From JAICSD01 sp035637115 (lineage in GTDB: Bacteria > Acidobacteriota > Vicinamibacteria > Vicinamibacterales > 2-12-FULL-66-21), in the NCBI GenBank assembly GCA_035637115.1, contig DASPXV010000244.1, forward strand, positions 1-25,286: a stretch of 25,286 bases of DNA. Reading direction: 5' to 3'. Numbering within the stretch: position 1 is the stretch's first letter; each line of letters starts with the position of its first letter. The notes below the pieces were generated by a model. It worked only from the letters and a program-made list of their open reading frames with translations. It was not told where the DNA came from and ran no database searches. Below are positions 16,655 to 24,057 of this stretch, in pieces. The position numbers and the translations under genes are program-made.

Positions 16655-17214
16655 TGCTGCGCGCGAATCTTTCCACTCGTCCGTTCTACAACGAGCGCGT
16701 CGTGCACGCCGTCGCGGCTGTTGTCGCCGTCCTCGTGCTCGCGGTCACCGCCTGGCAGATCGCTCGCGTCGTGCGGCTATCGCGTTACAAGACCGAGTTG
16801 AACACCGCGATCAATCGCGACAAGGGGCAGATCGAGTACCTCACGAAGGAAGCGGCGAACGTGCGTCGCGGCCTCGATCAGAAAGAGCTGGCGCTGGTCG
16901 CCGCCGAGGCGAAGGAAGCGAATACGCTGATCGAAATGCGGACGTTCTCGTGGACGCAGCTGTTCAACCAGCTCGAAACGACGCTGCCCGAGGACGTGAT
17001 GCTGACGAGCGTGCGTCCCGACTTCAAGGAGAGCGGCGTCACGCGCGTGAACCTGGAAATCCAGGGACGCAGCGGCGACGTCATCGACAAATTCTGGGAG
17101 CGGCTCGAAAAGACGGGCGCCTTCCACGACATCGAGTGGAGCGGCCTCGCCGTCACGGACGAAGGGGTCCACCGGCTGGAGATGACGGCGGTCTACACGG
17201 GAACGTCGCGATGA
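16654..17214 (+). CDS. pilN: Pilus alignment complex protein PilN
   Basis: Bitopic inner-membrane protein that bridges PilM in the cytoplasm and PilO in the periplasm. The 186-residue product starts at GTG 16654, overlapping the last base of the pilM stop. It opens with MLRANLSTRPFYNER, the short cytoplasmic PilM-binding tail. One membrane helix (about 17-38), a coiled-coil region (about 45-85) and a ferredoxin-like periplasmic domain (about 95-186, with ITSVRP-like LTSVRPDF and EIQGRS) follow. Length and layout fit PilN. The next gene starts inside the stop codon (ATGA). Confidence 0.9.
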   Translation: MLRANLSTRPFYNERVVHAVAAVVAVLVLAVTAWQIARVVRLSRYKTELNTAINRDKGQIEYLTKEAANVRRGLDQKELALVAAEAKEANTLIEMRTFSWTQLFNQLETTLPEDVMLTSVRPDFKESGVTRVNLEIQGRSGDVIDKFWERLEKTGAFHDIEWSGLAVTDEGVHRLEMTAVYTGTSR

Positions 17215-17792
17215 AGCTCGGACGCGTCCTCGACGAAAAGCGCAGCATCGTGTTTCCGCTGGGGCTGGCGGTGATCGCGAACGTGCTGCTGTACGGGCTG
17301 GTCGTGTTTCCGCTGGGCCGGCATGTCTCGAGCGCCGAAATCGACGCGCGAACGCAGCACGAGCAGTTGAACAAGGCGCGCCTGGACTATCAGTCAGCGA
17401 AGGCAACGGTGACCGGCAAGCAGCAGGCGGACTCCGCGCTCCAGAAGTTCTACAAGGACGTCCTGCCCGCGAGCCCCAGCGCGGCGCGCACTCTCACCTA
17501 CACGCGGTTGTCGCAGCTCGCGAAGCAGGCGAACGTGCGCCTCGAGCACGGCAACAATGCGGTCGAGCGCGAGAAGGGCAGCAAGCTCTCCAAGCTCACG
17601 ACAACCTATACGCTGACGGGCGAGTACCGTGACGTCCGCCGATTCATCTACTCGCTGGAGACCGCGCCCGAGTTCATCGTGCTCGAGAACGTGGCGCTCA
17701 CGTCGGCGGGGGAGCAGGCGCAGAGCGGCCGCAGCCTCGCGGTGAATCTGGATATTGCCACTTACTTCCGGTCGGGCGATGCCGGAGCTTAA
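17211..17792 (+). CDS. pilO: Pilus alignment complex protein PilO
   Basis: Inner-membrane protein forming a periplasmic heterodimer with PilN and contacting PilP. The 193-residue product has one membrane helix (about 15-37), a coiled coil (about 42-75) and a ferredoxin-like domain (about 85-190) with the segment LTGEYRDVRRFIYSLETAPEFIVLENV, which is characteristic of PilO/GspM-like proteins. ATG 17211 overlaps the pilN stop. The pilP start lies 14 nt before its own stop, so the four genes pilM to pilP form an unbroken overlapping chain. Confidence 0.9.
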   Translation: MKLGRVLDEKRSIVFPLGLAVIANVLLYGLVVFPLGRHVSSAEIDARTQHEQLNKARLDYQSAKATVTGKQQADSALQKFYKDVLPASPSAARTLTYTRLSQLAKQANVRLEHGNNAVEREKGSKLSKLTTTYTLTGEYRDVRRFIYSLETAPEFIVLENVALTSAGEQAQSGRSLAVNLDIATYFRSGDAGA

Positions 17793-18351
17793 GTCGTCAC
17801 AGCGCTCGCGCGCGGTCATCCTCGGCGTGGTGCTGGTCGTTCTCGCCGGCGTGCTCGTTTTTACGTGGTGGCCGGCGGCCAGTCGGAAGGCAGGGCCGTC
17901 TAACCAACCAAGGGAACAGCGGAGGCAGGCGGCGACGTCGGGCACCGCACCCGGGACGCTCGATGTGCGGCTCGAGGATCTGAGACAGCCGCCGCCGGAG
18001 CCGGCAGGTGAGGACCGGAACCCGTTCCGGTTTTATGTGAAGCCCCCGCCCCCGCCGCCGCCGAGGCCGGCGGTCGTTACGCCGCCCCCGCCGCCGCCGC
18101 CGAAGCAGCCGGGCGAAGAAGGTTACGTGCCGCCCCCGCCGCCGCCGATCCCGCTGAAGTTCATCGGGACGCTGGAGCAGGGGAAGAAACGCGTGGCGAT
18201 TTTCTCGGACGGGCGCGGCGTTCCGGTCTACGCCTCCGAGGGGGAGCTGGTGCTGGGACAGTACAGACTCGTGCGAATCGGCGTGGAGTCGGTCGTGATG
18301 GAATACGCTGACGGCCGCGGCCGCCAGACGATTCCAATGCGCGGCCAATAG
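17779..18351 (+). CDS. pilP: PilP-like linker protein with polyproline tracts
   Basis: Probable periplasmic linker between the PilNO complex and the secretin. The 190-residue product has a basic N-terminus and one membrane anchor (about 12-31), not a PilP-type lipobox. The EDRNPFRFY segment (78-86) typical of PilP/GspC comes next, then three polyproline runs (about 89-95, 102-108 and 118-123). A C-terminal homology-region-type beta domain (about 124-187, LKFIGTLEQGKKRVAIFSDGRGVPVY) completes it. The membrane anchor makes it resemble GspC more than canonical PilP. The proline runs would need elongation factor P for efficient translation (family knowledge). ATG 17779 lies within the end of pilO. 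Confidence 0.82.
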   Translation: MPELKSSQRSRAVILGVVLVVLAGVLVFTWWPAASRKAGPSNQPREQRRQAATSGTAPGTLDVRLEDLRQPPPEPAGEDRNPFRFYVKPPPPPPPRPAVVTPPPPPPPKQPGEEGYVPPPPPPIPLKFIGTLEQGKKRVAIFSDGRGVPVYASEGELVLGQYRLVRIGVESVVMEYADGRGRQTIPMRGQ

Positions 18352-18372
18352 GGAAGACGGAAAACGGAAAAC
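18352..18372. repeat. 7-bp tandem array (GGAAAAC type) in the secretin leader
   Basis: Three heptads, GGAAGAC, GGAAAAC, GGAAAAC, fill the entire gap between the pilP stop (18349-18351) and the secretin ATG at 18374. The GGA parts are the only Shine-Dalgarno-like sequences available to the secretin gene. Confidence 0.75.
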
Positions 18373-18373
18373 T

Positions 18374-20836
18374 ATGAGACGTAACGTTTCGCTTCTTCTC
18401 CTCGTGGCGCTCCTCGCCTCCGGCTGCGCGGCGTCACGGGCATTCCGGCGCGGGCAGGACGCCGTGCGCGTCGCCGACTGGGACGCGGCCGTCACCTACT
18501 TCACGAAGGCGGTCCAGGCGAATCCGGACGCCGCGGAGTACAAGATCAACCTTCGCCGCGCGCAGGAAGAAGCGGCGCGGATGCACGTCGAGAAGGCGCG
18601 CGAGCTGGAAGCCAAGGACCAGCTCGATGCCGCGCTGACGGAGTATCGCCGGGCCGCGGAGCTGGTCGGCGCCGACCGCCTCACGCAAGCAAAGGTCGCC
18701 GAGCTCGAACGCAAGATCCGCGAGCGGATCGAGGCGACGCGCCCGAAGCCGCCAATCGAACAGCTGCGCACCCAGGCGCGCCCGCTCGGCGCGCCACCGC
18801 TGCTGAACCCGGCGTCGCGCGAGCCGATCCGGATGAATTTCGGCGCGTCGTCGAGCCTCAGGGACATTATCAATTTCATTGGTACCGCGTCGGGCATCAA
18901 CATCACCTACGACGCCGGCTTCGTCGACAAGCCGTATAGCGTGAATCTCGACGGCGTGACGGTGGAAGAAGCGCTGCAGCAGGTGCTCGCGGCGAACCAG
19001 TATTACTACAAGGTCGTCAACCCGCGGACCATCATCGTCATTCCCGATCAGCCCGCGAAGCACCAGCAGTACGACGATCTCGTCGTGAAGGTGTTCTTCC
19101 TCTCGCACGCGGACGCGACCGAGCTGAACCAGATGGTCAACAGCATCATGCGCATCCCGCAGATGGCCGTCCAGCCGATGATGATGCCGAACAAGGCAGC
19201 CAACACGATCATGGTGCGCGCGACGGCGCCCGTCATGGACGTCATCGAACGGGTCATCAAGGCGAACGACAAGCCGCGCGCGGAAGTCGTGCTCGACGTC
19301 GAGATCCTCGAGGTTAATCGCAACCGCGTGAAGCGTTACGGGATCAATCTCAGCGCCTACGCTTTGAACCTGATGTTCTCGCCGGAGCTCGCGCCGCCGA
19401 ACACTTCCGCGACACCGGGCACGCCGTCCGCGTCGCCGCCGCTCTTCAACCTGAACACGATCTCGCAGGGCGTCAGCACCGCCGACTTCTATCTCGGCGT
19501 GCCGACCGCCGTCGTCAACTTCCTCGAGAGCGATCAGCACAGCAAGACGCTCGCGAAGCCGCAGCTGCGCGGCGCCGAGGGACAGAAGATGACGCTCAAC
19601 CTCGGATCTGAAATCCCGGTCATCTCCACGGTGTTCGGCGCGGCGGCCGCGGGCGGCTTCGCGACGATCCCGCAGTCCTCGTACAACTACCGAACGATCG
19701 GTGTGAACCTGGACATGACGCCCCGCGTGACATACGAAGGGGAGATCATTCTCGAGCTCGCCGTCGAGAACAGCTCGCTCGGCGCGAACATTGACGTCGG
19801 CGGCCAGTCCGCGCCGTCGTTCACCTCGCGCAAAGTGTCCACGCACCTGCGGCTGCGCGAAGGAGAAGCCAATCTGCTGGCTGGCCTCATACGGCAGGAC
19901 AACACCACCAGCCACTCGGGGCTGCCCGGGATCATGCGGATTCCCGGAATCAAGCAGCTGTTCTCGAACAACGACATCAGCACGCAGGACACGGACATCG
20001 TCATGCTGATCACGCCGCACATCGTGCGCGGCCACGACCTGACGGCGGAGGATGTCAGTTCGATCTACATCGGCACGCAGACAAACGTCGGCCTCTCCGG
20101 GCCGCCGCCGCTGATCGCGCCATTGCCCGAAGCGCTTCCGCCTGCCGCGGGGACGACGCCCGTGCCTGTCCCCGGTACCGCAGGGATGCCGAACGCACCG
20201 CAGCCCGGTGTCCCGGGTCCGCCCGTCGCAAGCCCACCGGGTGCGCAGCCGGCGAATCCACCGGCACCTCCAGGAACGTCACCGGTTCCCGGCTTCATCC
20301 CTCCGGTCACGCCGCCTGTGACGCCGACGGTCACACCGGCGACTCCGGCGGGGACGCCGCCGCGCGAGGTGCCGCCGCCTGCAGGGACGCCACCGGCCGG
20401 CCCGCCGAATCCGGCGCCGTCCGCGGCGCAGATCATCGTGACGCCGGCGGGCACCGAGTTCCGCGTCGCGGGTGGTCCATACGCGGCGCCGATCTCGATC
20501 AACAACGCATCGCGCATCTCGGCGATTACGCTGACGATTACCTATAATCCGTCGATCCTGCGCGTGCGGACGGTGCTCGACGGCACGTTCATGCGCCAGG
20601 GGGGCGTGACGGCGTCATTCACGCCGAGAATCGATGCGGCGAACGGGCGCGTGGACATCGCGATCGCGCGCGCCGGCGACCAGACAGGCGCCTCAGGCGC
20701 CGGCCTGCTCGCTGCATTGCAACTGGACGCGATTGCGGCGGGAACGTCGGCGATCGCGGTCACCGGGATCGCGAATGGTCCCGACGGGGCGCCCGTCACG
20801 TTGACCTTCGCACCCGTAACGGTGACGGTGCGGTAA
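18374..20836 (+). CDS. pilQ: Lipoprotein secretin (PilQ/GspD-like) with TPR-like N-terminus and C-terminal cohesin-like domain
   Basis: Outer-membrane secretin pore of the pilus/secretion machine. The 820-residue product has a lipoprotein signal peptide (lipobox ASGC, Cys18), TPR-like helices (about 24-120), an STN/N0-type domain (about 152-225), a NolW/N1-type domain (about 233-300) and the secretin domain (about 300-552). Landmarks of the last are VEILEVN (309-315), LAKPQLRGAEGQ (393-404), GLPGIMRIPGIKQLF (516-530) and TDIVMLITPHIV (540-551). A Pro-rich linker (about 577-683) and a cohesin-like beta domain (about 687-820, IIVTPAGTEFRVAGG...ISAITLTITYNPSILRV...) follow. Standard secretins end soon after the ITPHIV motif. 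The leader is a heptad repeat. It sits between pilP and the pilins. Confidence 0.93.
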   Translation: MRRNVSLLLLVALLASGCAASRAFRRGQDAVRVADWDAAVTYFTKAVQANPDAAEYKINLRRAQEEAARMHVEKARELEAKDQLDAALTEYRRAAELVGADRLTQAKVAELERKIRERIEATRPKPPIEQLRTQARPLGAPPLLNPASREPIRMNFGASSSLRDIINFIGTASGINITYDAGFVDKPYSVNLDGVTVEEALQQVLAANQYYYKVVNPRTIIVIPDQPAKHQQYDDLVVKVFFLSHADATELNQMVNSIMRIPQMAVQPMMMPNKAANTIMVRATAPVMDVIERVIKANDKPRAEVVLDVEILEVNRNRVKRYGINLSAYALNLMFSPELAPPNTSATPGTPSASPPLFNLNTISQGVSTADFYLGVPTAVVNFLESDQHSKTLAKPQLRGAEGQKMTLNLGSEIPVISTVFGAAAAGGFATIPQSSYNYRTIGVNLDMTPRVTYEGEIILELAVENSSLGANIDVGGQSAPSFTSRKVSTHLRLREGEANLLAGLIRQDNTTSHSGLPGIMRIPGIKQLFSNNDISTQDTDIVMLITPHIVRGHDLTAEDVSSIYIGTQTNVGLSGPPPLIAPLPEALPPAAGTTPVPVPGTAGMPNAPQPGVPGPPVASPPGAQPANPPAPPGTSPVPGFIPPVTPPVTPTVTPATPAGTPPREVPPPAGTPPAGPPNPAPSAAQIIVTPAGTEFRVAGGPYAAPISINNASRISAITLTITYNPSILRVRTVLDGTFMRQGGVTASFTPRIDAANGRVDIAIARAGDQTGASGAGLLAALQLDAIAAGTSAIAVTGIANGPDGAPVTLTFAPVTVTVR

Positions 20837-20840
20837 CGCC

Positions 20841-21314
20841 ATGGTACTGAGACGCCAGGACGGCTTCACGTTCGTCGAGCTGCTGGTTGTCTGCACGATC
20901 CTGCTGATCCTCGCGTCGGCGGTGATGCCGCTGGCGCGCGTGACCGTGCAGCGGCAGCGCGAGGTCGAGCTGCGGCGGTCGCTCCGCGAGATGCGGACGG
21001 CAATTGACAAGTTCAAGGACGCAGCGGATGCCGGCGCAATCGCGCCAATGGAAATCCAGGCCGGCAGCGAGAACTATCCGCCGAGCCTGGAGACGCTCGT
21101 CAACGGTGTCACCAAGAACAACGACGCGACCGGCGTGAAGCTGAAGTTTCTCCGCCGGATCCCGATCGACCCGATGACGAAGAGCACCGAGTGGGGTATG
21201 CGCGCCTATTCGGATCGCCCGGACTCGACGTCGTGGGGCGGCAGCAACGTCTTCGATGTGTTTACGAAATCAGACGGGAAGGCGCTCGATGGAACGAAAT
21301 ACAAAGACTGGTAA
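20841..21314 (+). CDS. GspG-type pseudopilin 1
   Basis: Prepilin of the GspG/PilA class, cleaved and methylated by a prepilin peptidase and built into a periplasmic or surface fibre. The 157-residue product has a short leader MVLRRQDG, cleavage before Phe9, FTFVELL with Glu at mature position 5, and a hydrophobic helix (about 9-32). A globular region ends DVFTKSDGKALDGTKYKDW, the C-terminal layout of GspG proteins. It starts 4 bp after the secretin stop. Its 3' end overlaps the next pilin by 26 nt. The VTKNNDATGVKL insertion makes it longer than the second pilin. Which of the two is the major subunit is unknown. Confidence 0.92.
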   Translation: MVLRRQDGFTFVELLVVCTILLILASAVMPLARVTVQRQREVELRRSLREMRTAIDKFKDAADAGAIAPMEIQAGSENYPPSLETLVNGVTKNNDATGVKLKFLRRIPIDPMTKSTEWGMRAYSDRPDSTSWGGSNVFDVFTKSDGKALDGTKYKDW

Positions 21315-21696
21315 CGCGGGCTTTACGCTCGTCGAGCTGCTGATCGTCATCTCGCTGATCTCGATCCTGGCGGCGATGGGCCTCGTGCAGTATCGCAACT
21401 CGGTCGTGTCGGCGAAAGAGGCGACGCTGAAGCAGGATCTCTTCCGCATGCGCGACGCGATCGATCAGTACTACGCCGACAAAGGCAAGTACCCGAGCGC
21501 GCTCGACTCCCTCGTCAGCGACGGTTACATGCGTCGCATCCCGGAAGATCCACTCACCAAGTCGGCGGACAGCTGGACGACGGTGCCGGCGGAACCGGAT
21601 CCCAACAACCCGGCCGCAGAGCCCGGCGTCTATGACGTGAAGAGCGGCGCGCAGGGGACAGCGCTGGACGGTTCAAGCTATTCTGATTGGGATTGA
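21289..21696 (+). CDS. gspG: GspG-type pseudopilin 2
   Basis: Second class III prepilin. ATG 21289, inside the end of the preceding gene, gives a leader MERNTKTGNAG, cleavage before Phe12 and the canonical FTLVELLIVISLISILAAMG, with Glu at mature position 5. The mature domain contains DLFRMRDAIDQYYADKGKYP and EDPLTKSADSW, and ends GVYDVKSGAQGTALDGSSYSDWD, very close to the GspG consensus. 135 residues is a typical GspG length, so this is the likelier major pseudopilin. An upstream in-frame ATG at 21256 would give an unusually long leader and is less likely. Its stop overlaps the start of the methyltransferase gene. Confidence 0.93.
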   Translation: MERNTKTGNAGFTLVELLIVISLISILAAMGLVQYRNSVVSAKEATLKQDLFRMRDAIDQYYADKGKYPSALDSLVSDGYMRRIPEDPLTKSADSWTTVPAEPDPNNPAAEPGVYDVKSGAQGTALDGSSYSDWD

Positions 21697-22787
21697 GCCT
21701 CTTCAAGTACCTGAAAGCGCGCCTCGAGCCATTCCTCCTCAGCGACTCCGAGTTCGTCGACAACGCCTTTCGCGACATTCTCGGCCGTGATGCCGACCAG
21801 GGCGGGCTCGAGTTCTACCGCGGCGTGCTCCGGCAGGGCGTGCGCCGTACCGCCGTCCTCCTCGACATCATGCGGTCTGAGGAGTTCCGTCGAACGCTCG
21901 GTTCGGCGGCTCCTGCATCGCTCCCCAACCTCGTTGTGCAACGTCCCGAACGTTATCGCCGTACAACGGATCGCGTGAACGGCAGCTCGATGCTCGTCTT
22001 CAACGTGGAGTCACCCGCGGACTTCGACTGGCTCGAGAACGCCATCCTCCAGAACGGCTACTACGAAGAGCCGGGCGTCTGGGTCCTCGACGTCGATTTC
22101 GACAAGCGGCTCGTCGCCGAGATGATCGCCGCGTTCGGTCCATCGGCGGCCCTCGAACTGGGCTGCGCCGCTGGCGCGGTGCTCCAGTGCCTCGACGCGA
22201 TCGGGATTGAAGGAGAAGGGGTCGAGATCAGCTCGATGGCGATCGCCAGGGCCGGCGATCGGATCCGGCAGCGCATCCACCAGGGGGACCTGCTCGCGCT
22301 CGATCTGCCGAAGCGCTACGACCTCCTGTTCGGTCTCGACATCTTCGAACATCTGAATCCGAACAAGCTGGACGCCTACATCGAGCGCATCGCGACCGTG
22401 ACGACGGATGATGCGCTTCTGTTCTGCAACATCCCGGCGTTCGGCGCCGACCCGGTGTTCGGGACGGTGTTTCCGTTTTATGTCGACGGATGGGCGGAGG
22501 ACGCGGCCGCCGGCAGCGCGCTGCGCAGCATCCACGTGGACGATCTCGGCTATCCGATCCACGGGCACCTGGCGTGGGGCGACGCCGCATGGTGGACGCG
22601 GCAGTTCGAGAAGGCGGGCTTTACGCGCGACGTCGAGATCGAGCGCGCCTTTCACCGGAAGTACGACGCGTACATGGAGAAGCGTTCGCCCGCGCGGCGC
22701 GCGTATTTCGTGTTCGGCAAAAAAGAATCGGCCCGTCGCCGGGCCGATGTTCTCGCGCGGATCGCCGCGCCGTCCAGGTTGATTTAG
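21687..22787 (+). CDS. DUF4214 - class I SAM methyltransferase fusion
   Basis: The 366-residue product starts at TTG 21687 (TTG 21693 is also possible), overlapping the end of the pilin gene by 10 nt, so it is probably translationally coupled to it. A DUF4214-type helical domain (about 19-67, SEFVDNAFRDILGRDADQGG then LEFYRGVLRQG) precedes a linker. A Rossmann methyltransferase domain (about 150-350) follows, with motif I LELGCAAG (156-163), an acidic residue after the second strand (E180), and DLLFGLDIFEHL (212-223). This looks like a glycan- or small-molecule-type methyltransferase, and the substrate is unknown. DUF4214 is often linked to surface glycans and S-layer-like proteins, so modification of the pilus or of surface sugars is a reasonable inference. 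Its 3' end contains a terminator used by the opposite strand. Confidence 0.85.
   Translation: MGLSLFKYLKARLEPFLLSDSEFVDNAFRDILGRDADQGGLEFYRGVLRQGVRRTAVLLDIMRSEEFRRTLGSAAPASLPNLVVQRPERYRRTTDRVNGSSMLVFNVESPADFDWLENAILQNGYYEEPGVWVLDVDFDKRLVAEMIAAFGPSAALELGCAAGAVLQCLDAIGIEGEGVEISSMAIARAGDRIRQRIHQGDLLALDLPKRYDLLFGLDIFEHLNPNKLDAYIERIATVTTDDALLFCNIPAFGADPVFGTVFPFYVDGWAEDAAAGSALRSIHVDDLGYPIHGHLAWGDAAWWTRQFEKAGFTRDVEIERAFHRKYDAYMEKRSPARRAYFVFGKKESARRRADVLARIAAPSRLI
22719..22748 (-). terminator. Intrinsic terminator of the Ig-domain lipoprotein gene, inside the convergent coding sequence
   Basis: ATCGGCCCG (22727-22735) and CGGGCCGAT (22740-22748) form a perfect 9-bp GC-rich stem with a four-base loop. 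Read on the minus strand, the hairpin is followed after two bases by six T (22724-22719). This is a textbook rho-independent terminator for transcription coming from the gene at 22788-24014. It lies within the last 70 bp of the methyltransferase coding sequence on the other strand. Confidence 0.85.
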
Positions 22788-24014
22788 TTAGAGCACGTCG
22801 AGCGTCAGGGTCGCGGTGCCGATCTTACCGCCACCAACACCGAATACGTCCACGCGCACGTTCTTGATGCCGCGGCTCGTGAAGGTGTGCGGCAGTTGCG
22901 GGGACGTCGTCGTGAACGGACCCGTCCCGTCGTCAAGCGTCCACGTATAATGATCGACCTGCGCTAAGCCGATGCCGCTGACGGTCAATGTGGCGGGCGA
23001 GTTGACGCTCGGCGGATTCGGGCTGACCGACAACGTCACTGGCAGCGAGCCGATGATCACCGACGTCGACAGCGATCCGGAGTCGCCCGAACTGTCGGTC
23101 GCCGTCGCCGTCGCTGTGTAGGTGCCGGATGCCTGGTAGGTATGCGGAACTGTCTGTGGGCCGCTGATCGCGCCGAGGGACTGACCCGATCCGTCGCCGA
23201 AGTCCACGCGGACGTTCGAGAGGTTCGCGCCAGTGGTCGGCGTCACCGTGAACGTAATCGGCACGCCGGCGCTGGCCGCGTTCGGGCTCGCCGTGAACGC
23301 CGAGAGACCGCGCACGCTTACCGTCACGTTTGCGGCTGCGCTCGTGACTGTTCCAGCGGTTGCCGTAACCTTCGCCGCCGCCGTTGTCGTCAATGTCGCC
23401 GTTGCGACGCCATTCGCGTCCGTTGTCGCGGTCGAGGGTGAAATCGATCCCTTGTCCGTCGCAAACGTCACTGGAACTCCGACGAGCGCGTTGCCGCCGT
23501 CGTCGGTAACTGTCGCCGAAACCTGCGCCGTTCCTCCCGCCGCCCCGAGCGACTGTGGGGTCGTCGTCACGGTGACCGTCTTCACCGCGGCGGTGCCGAC
23601 CTTCAAATCCTTCGTCGCCGACGCTCCGCCGGAGTACGCGGTAATCGTGGCCGTTCCACTCCCGCCGCTTGTGAACAGCGTGACGGTGACTTGCCCGTTG
23701 TGGGTCCGCGCCTCGGAAGGCTCAATCCGCCCGATGGTCGTCGTAAAGGTTACGAGCGTGCCGTTCTGGACCGGAGTGCCTTTCGCCGTCGTCGTGGTCG
23801 TCGTTCCGCTGCCGCTGGACGCGGTCCCGTTCTCGATCACAGTCGCGGTGATGTTGACCTGGCTGTTGAGCGACACAGTCGTCGTGGCCGGCAGCAATGT
23901 GATGACACTCCCGGTCGGCGCCAGCAGCGGCACCTTGTCGCACGCCATGACGAGCGCGAGCGGCAGGACGAGCAAGGAGAGTAGAGCGATGGCGACCGAG
24001 CGGTGTGTTACCAT
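22788..24014 (-). CDS. Secreted lipoprotein with Ig-like (Big_1-type) and PKD-type domains
   Basis: Probable surface or periplasmic adhesin-like lipoprotein. From ATG 24014 the 408-residue product has a signal peptide with lipobox LVMAC (Cys25). Two bacterial Ig-like domains follow (about 35-140 and 145-238), with the Big_1 hallmarks GxPVTFATDKGSISPSTATTDANGVATATLT. Two PKD-type domains come next (about 242-325, VRVDFGDGSGQSLG and HTYQASGTYTATATATD; about 328-405, YTWTLDDGTGPFTT and HTFTSRGIKNVRVDV). An in-frame ATG at 24041 would lengthen the signal peptide by 9 residues and is less likely. It is divergent from the prepilin-like gene and convergent with the methyltransferase gene, with the two stop codons back to back (22785-22790). 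Ligand unknown. Confidence 0.9.
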   Translation of the reverse strand: MVTHRSVAIALLSLLVLPLALVMACDKVPLLAPTGSVITLLPATTTVSLNSQVNITATVIENGTASSGSGTTTTTTAKGTPVQNGTLVTFTTTIGRIEPSEARTHNGQVTVTLFTSGGSGTATITAYSGGASATKDLKVGTAAVKTVTVTTTPQSLGAAGGTAQVSATVTDDGGNALVGVPVTFATDKGSISPSTATTDANGVATATLTTTAAAKVTATAGTVTSAAANVTVSVRGLSAFTASPNAASAGVPITFTVTPTTGANLSNVRVDFGDGSGQSLGAISGPQTVPHTYQASGTYTATATATDSSGDSGSLSTSVIIGSLPVTLSVSPNPPSVNSPATLTVSGIGLAQVDHYTWTLDDGTGPFTTTSPQLPHTFTSRGIKNVRVDVFGVGGGKIGTATLTLDVL

Positions 24015-24021
24015 AATTGGC

Positions 24022-24057
24022 GCTAACGATAATAGTCTCATGAGTTTACGGGGTCAA
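24022..24057. promoter_or_regulatory. Divergent promoter pair with overlapping symmetric -10 elements
   Basis: Minus strand: -35 TTGACC (24057-24052), a 17-bp spacer and -10 TATTAT (24034-24029), predicting a start near 24022 for the Ig lipoprotein gene. Plus strand: -10 GATAAT (24028-24033) shares the same bases, and with a 7-bp step transcription would start at or next to the A of ATG 24040. The plus -35 is weak. The plus gene may therefore be leaderless. Confidence 0.55.

Noticed and set aside
18434..20035. 533-codon antisense ORF opposite the secretin
   Set aside because: The secretin frame contains all family motifs. The antisense translation is an Arg/Asp/Val-rich shadow.
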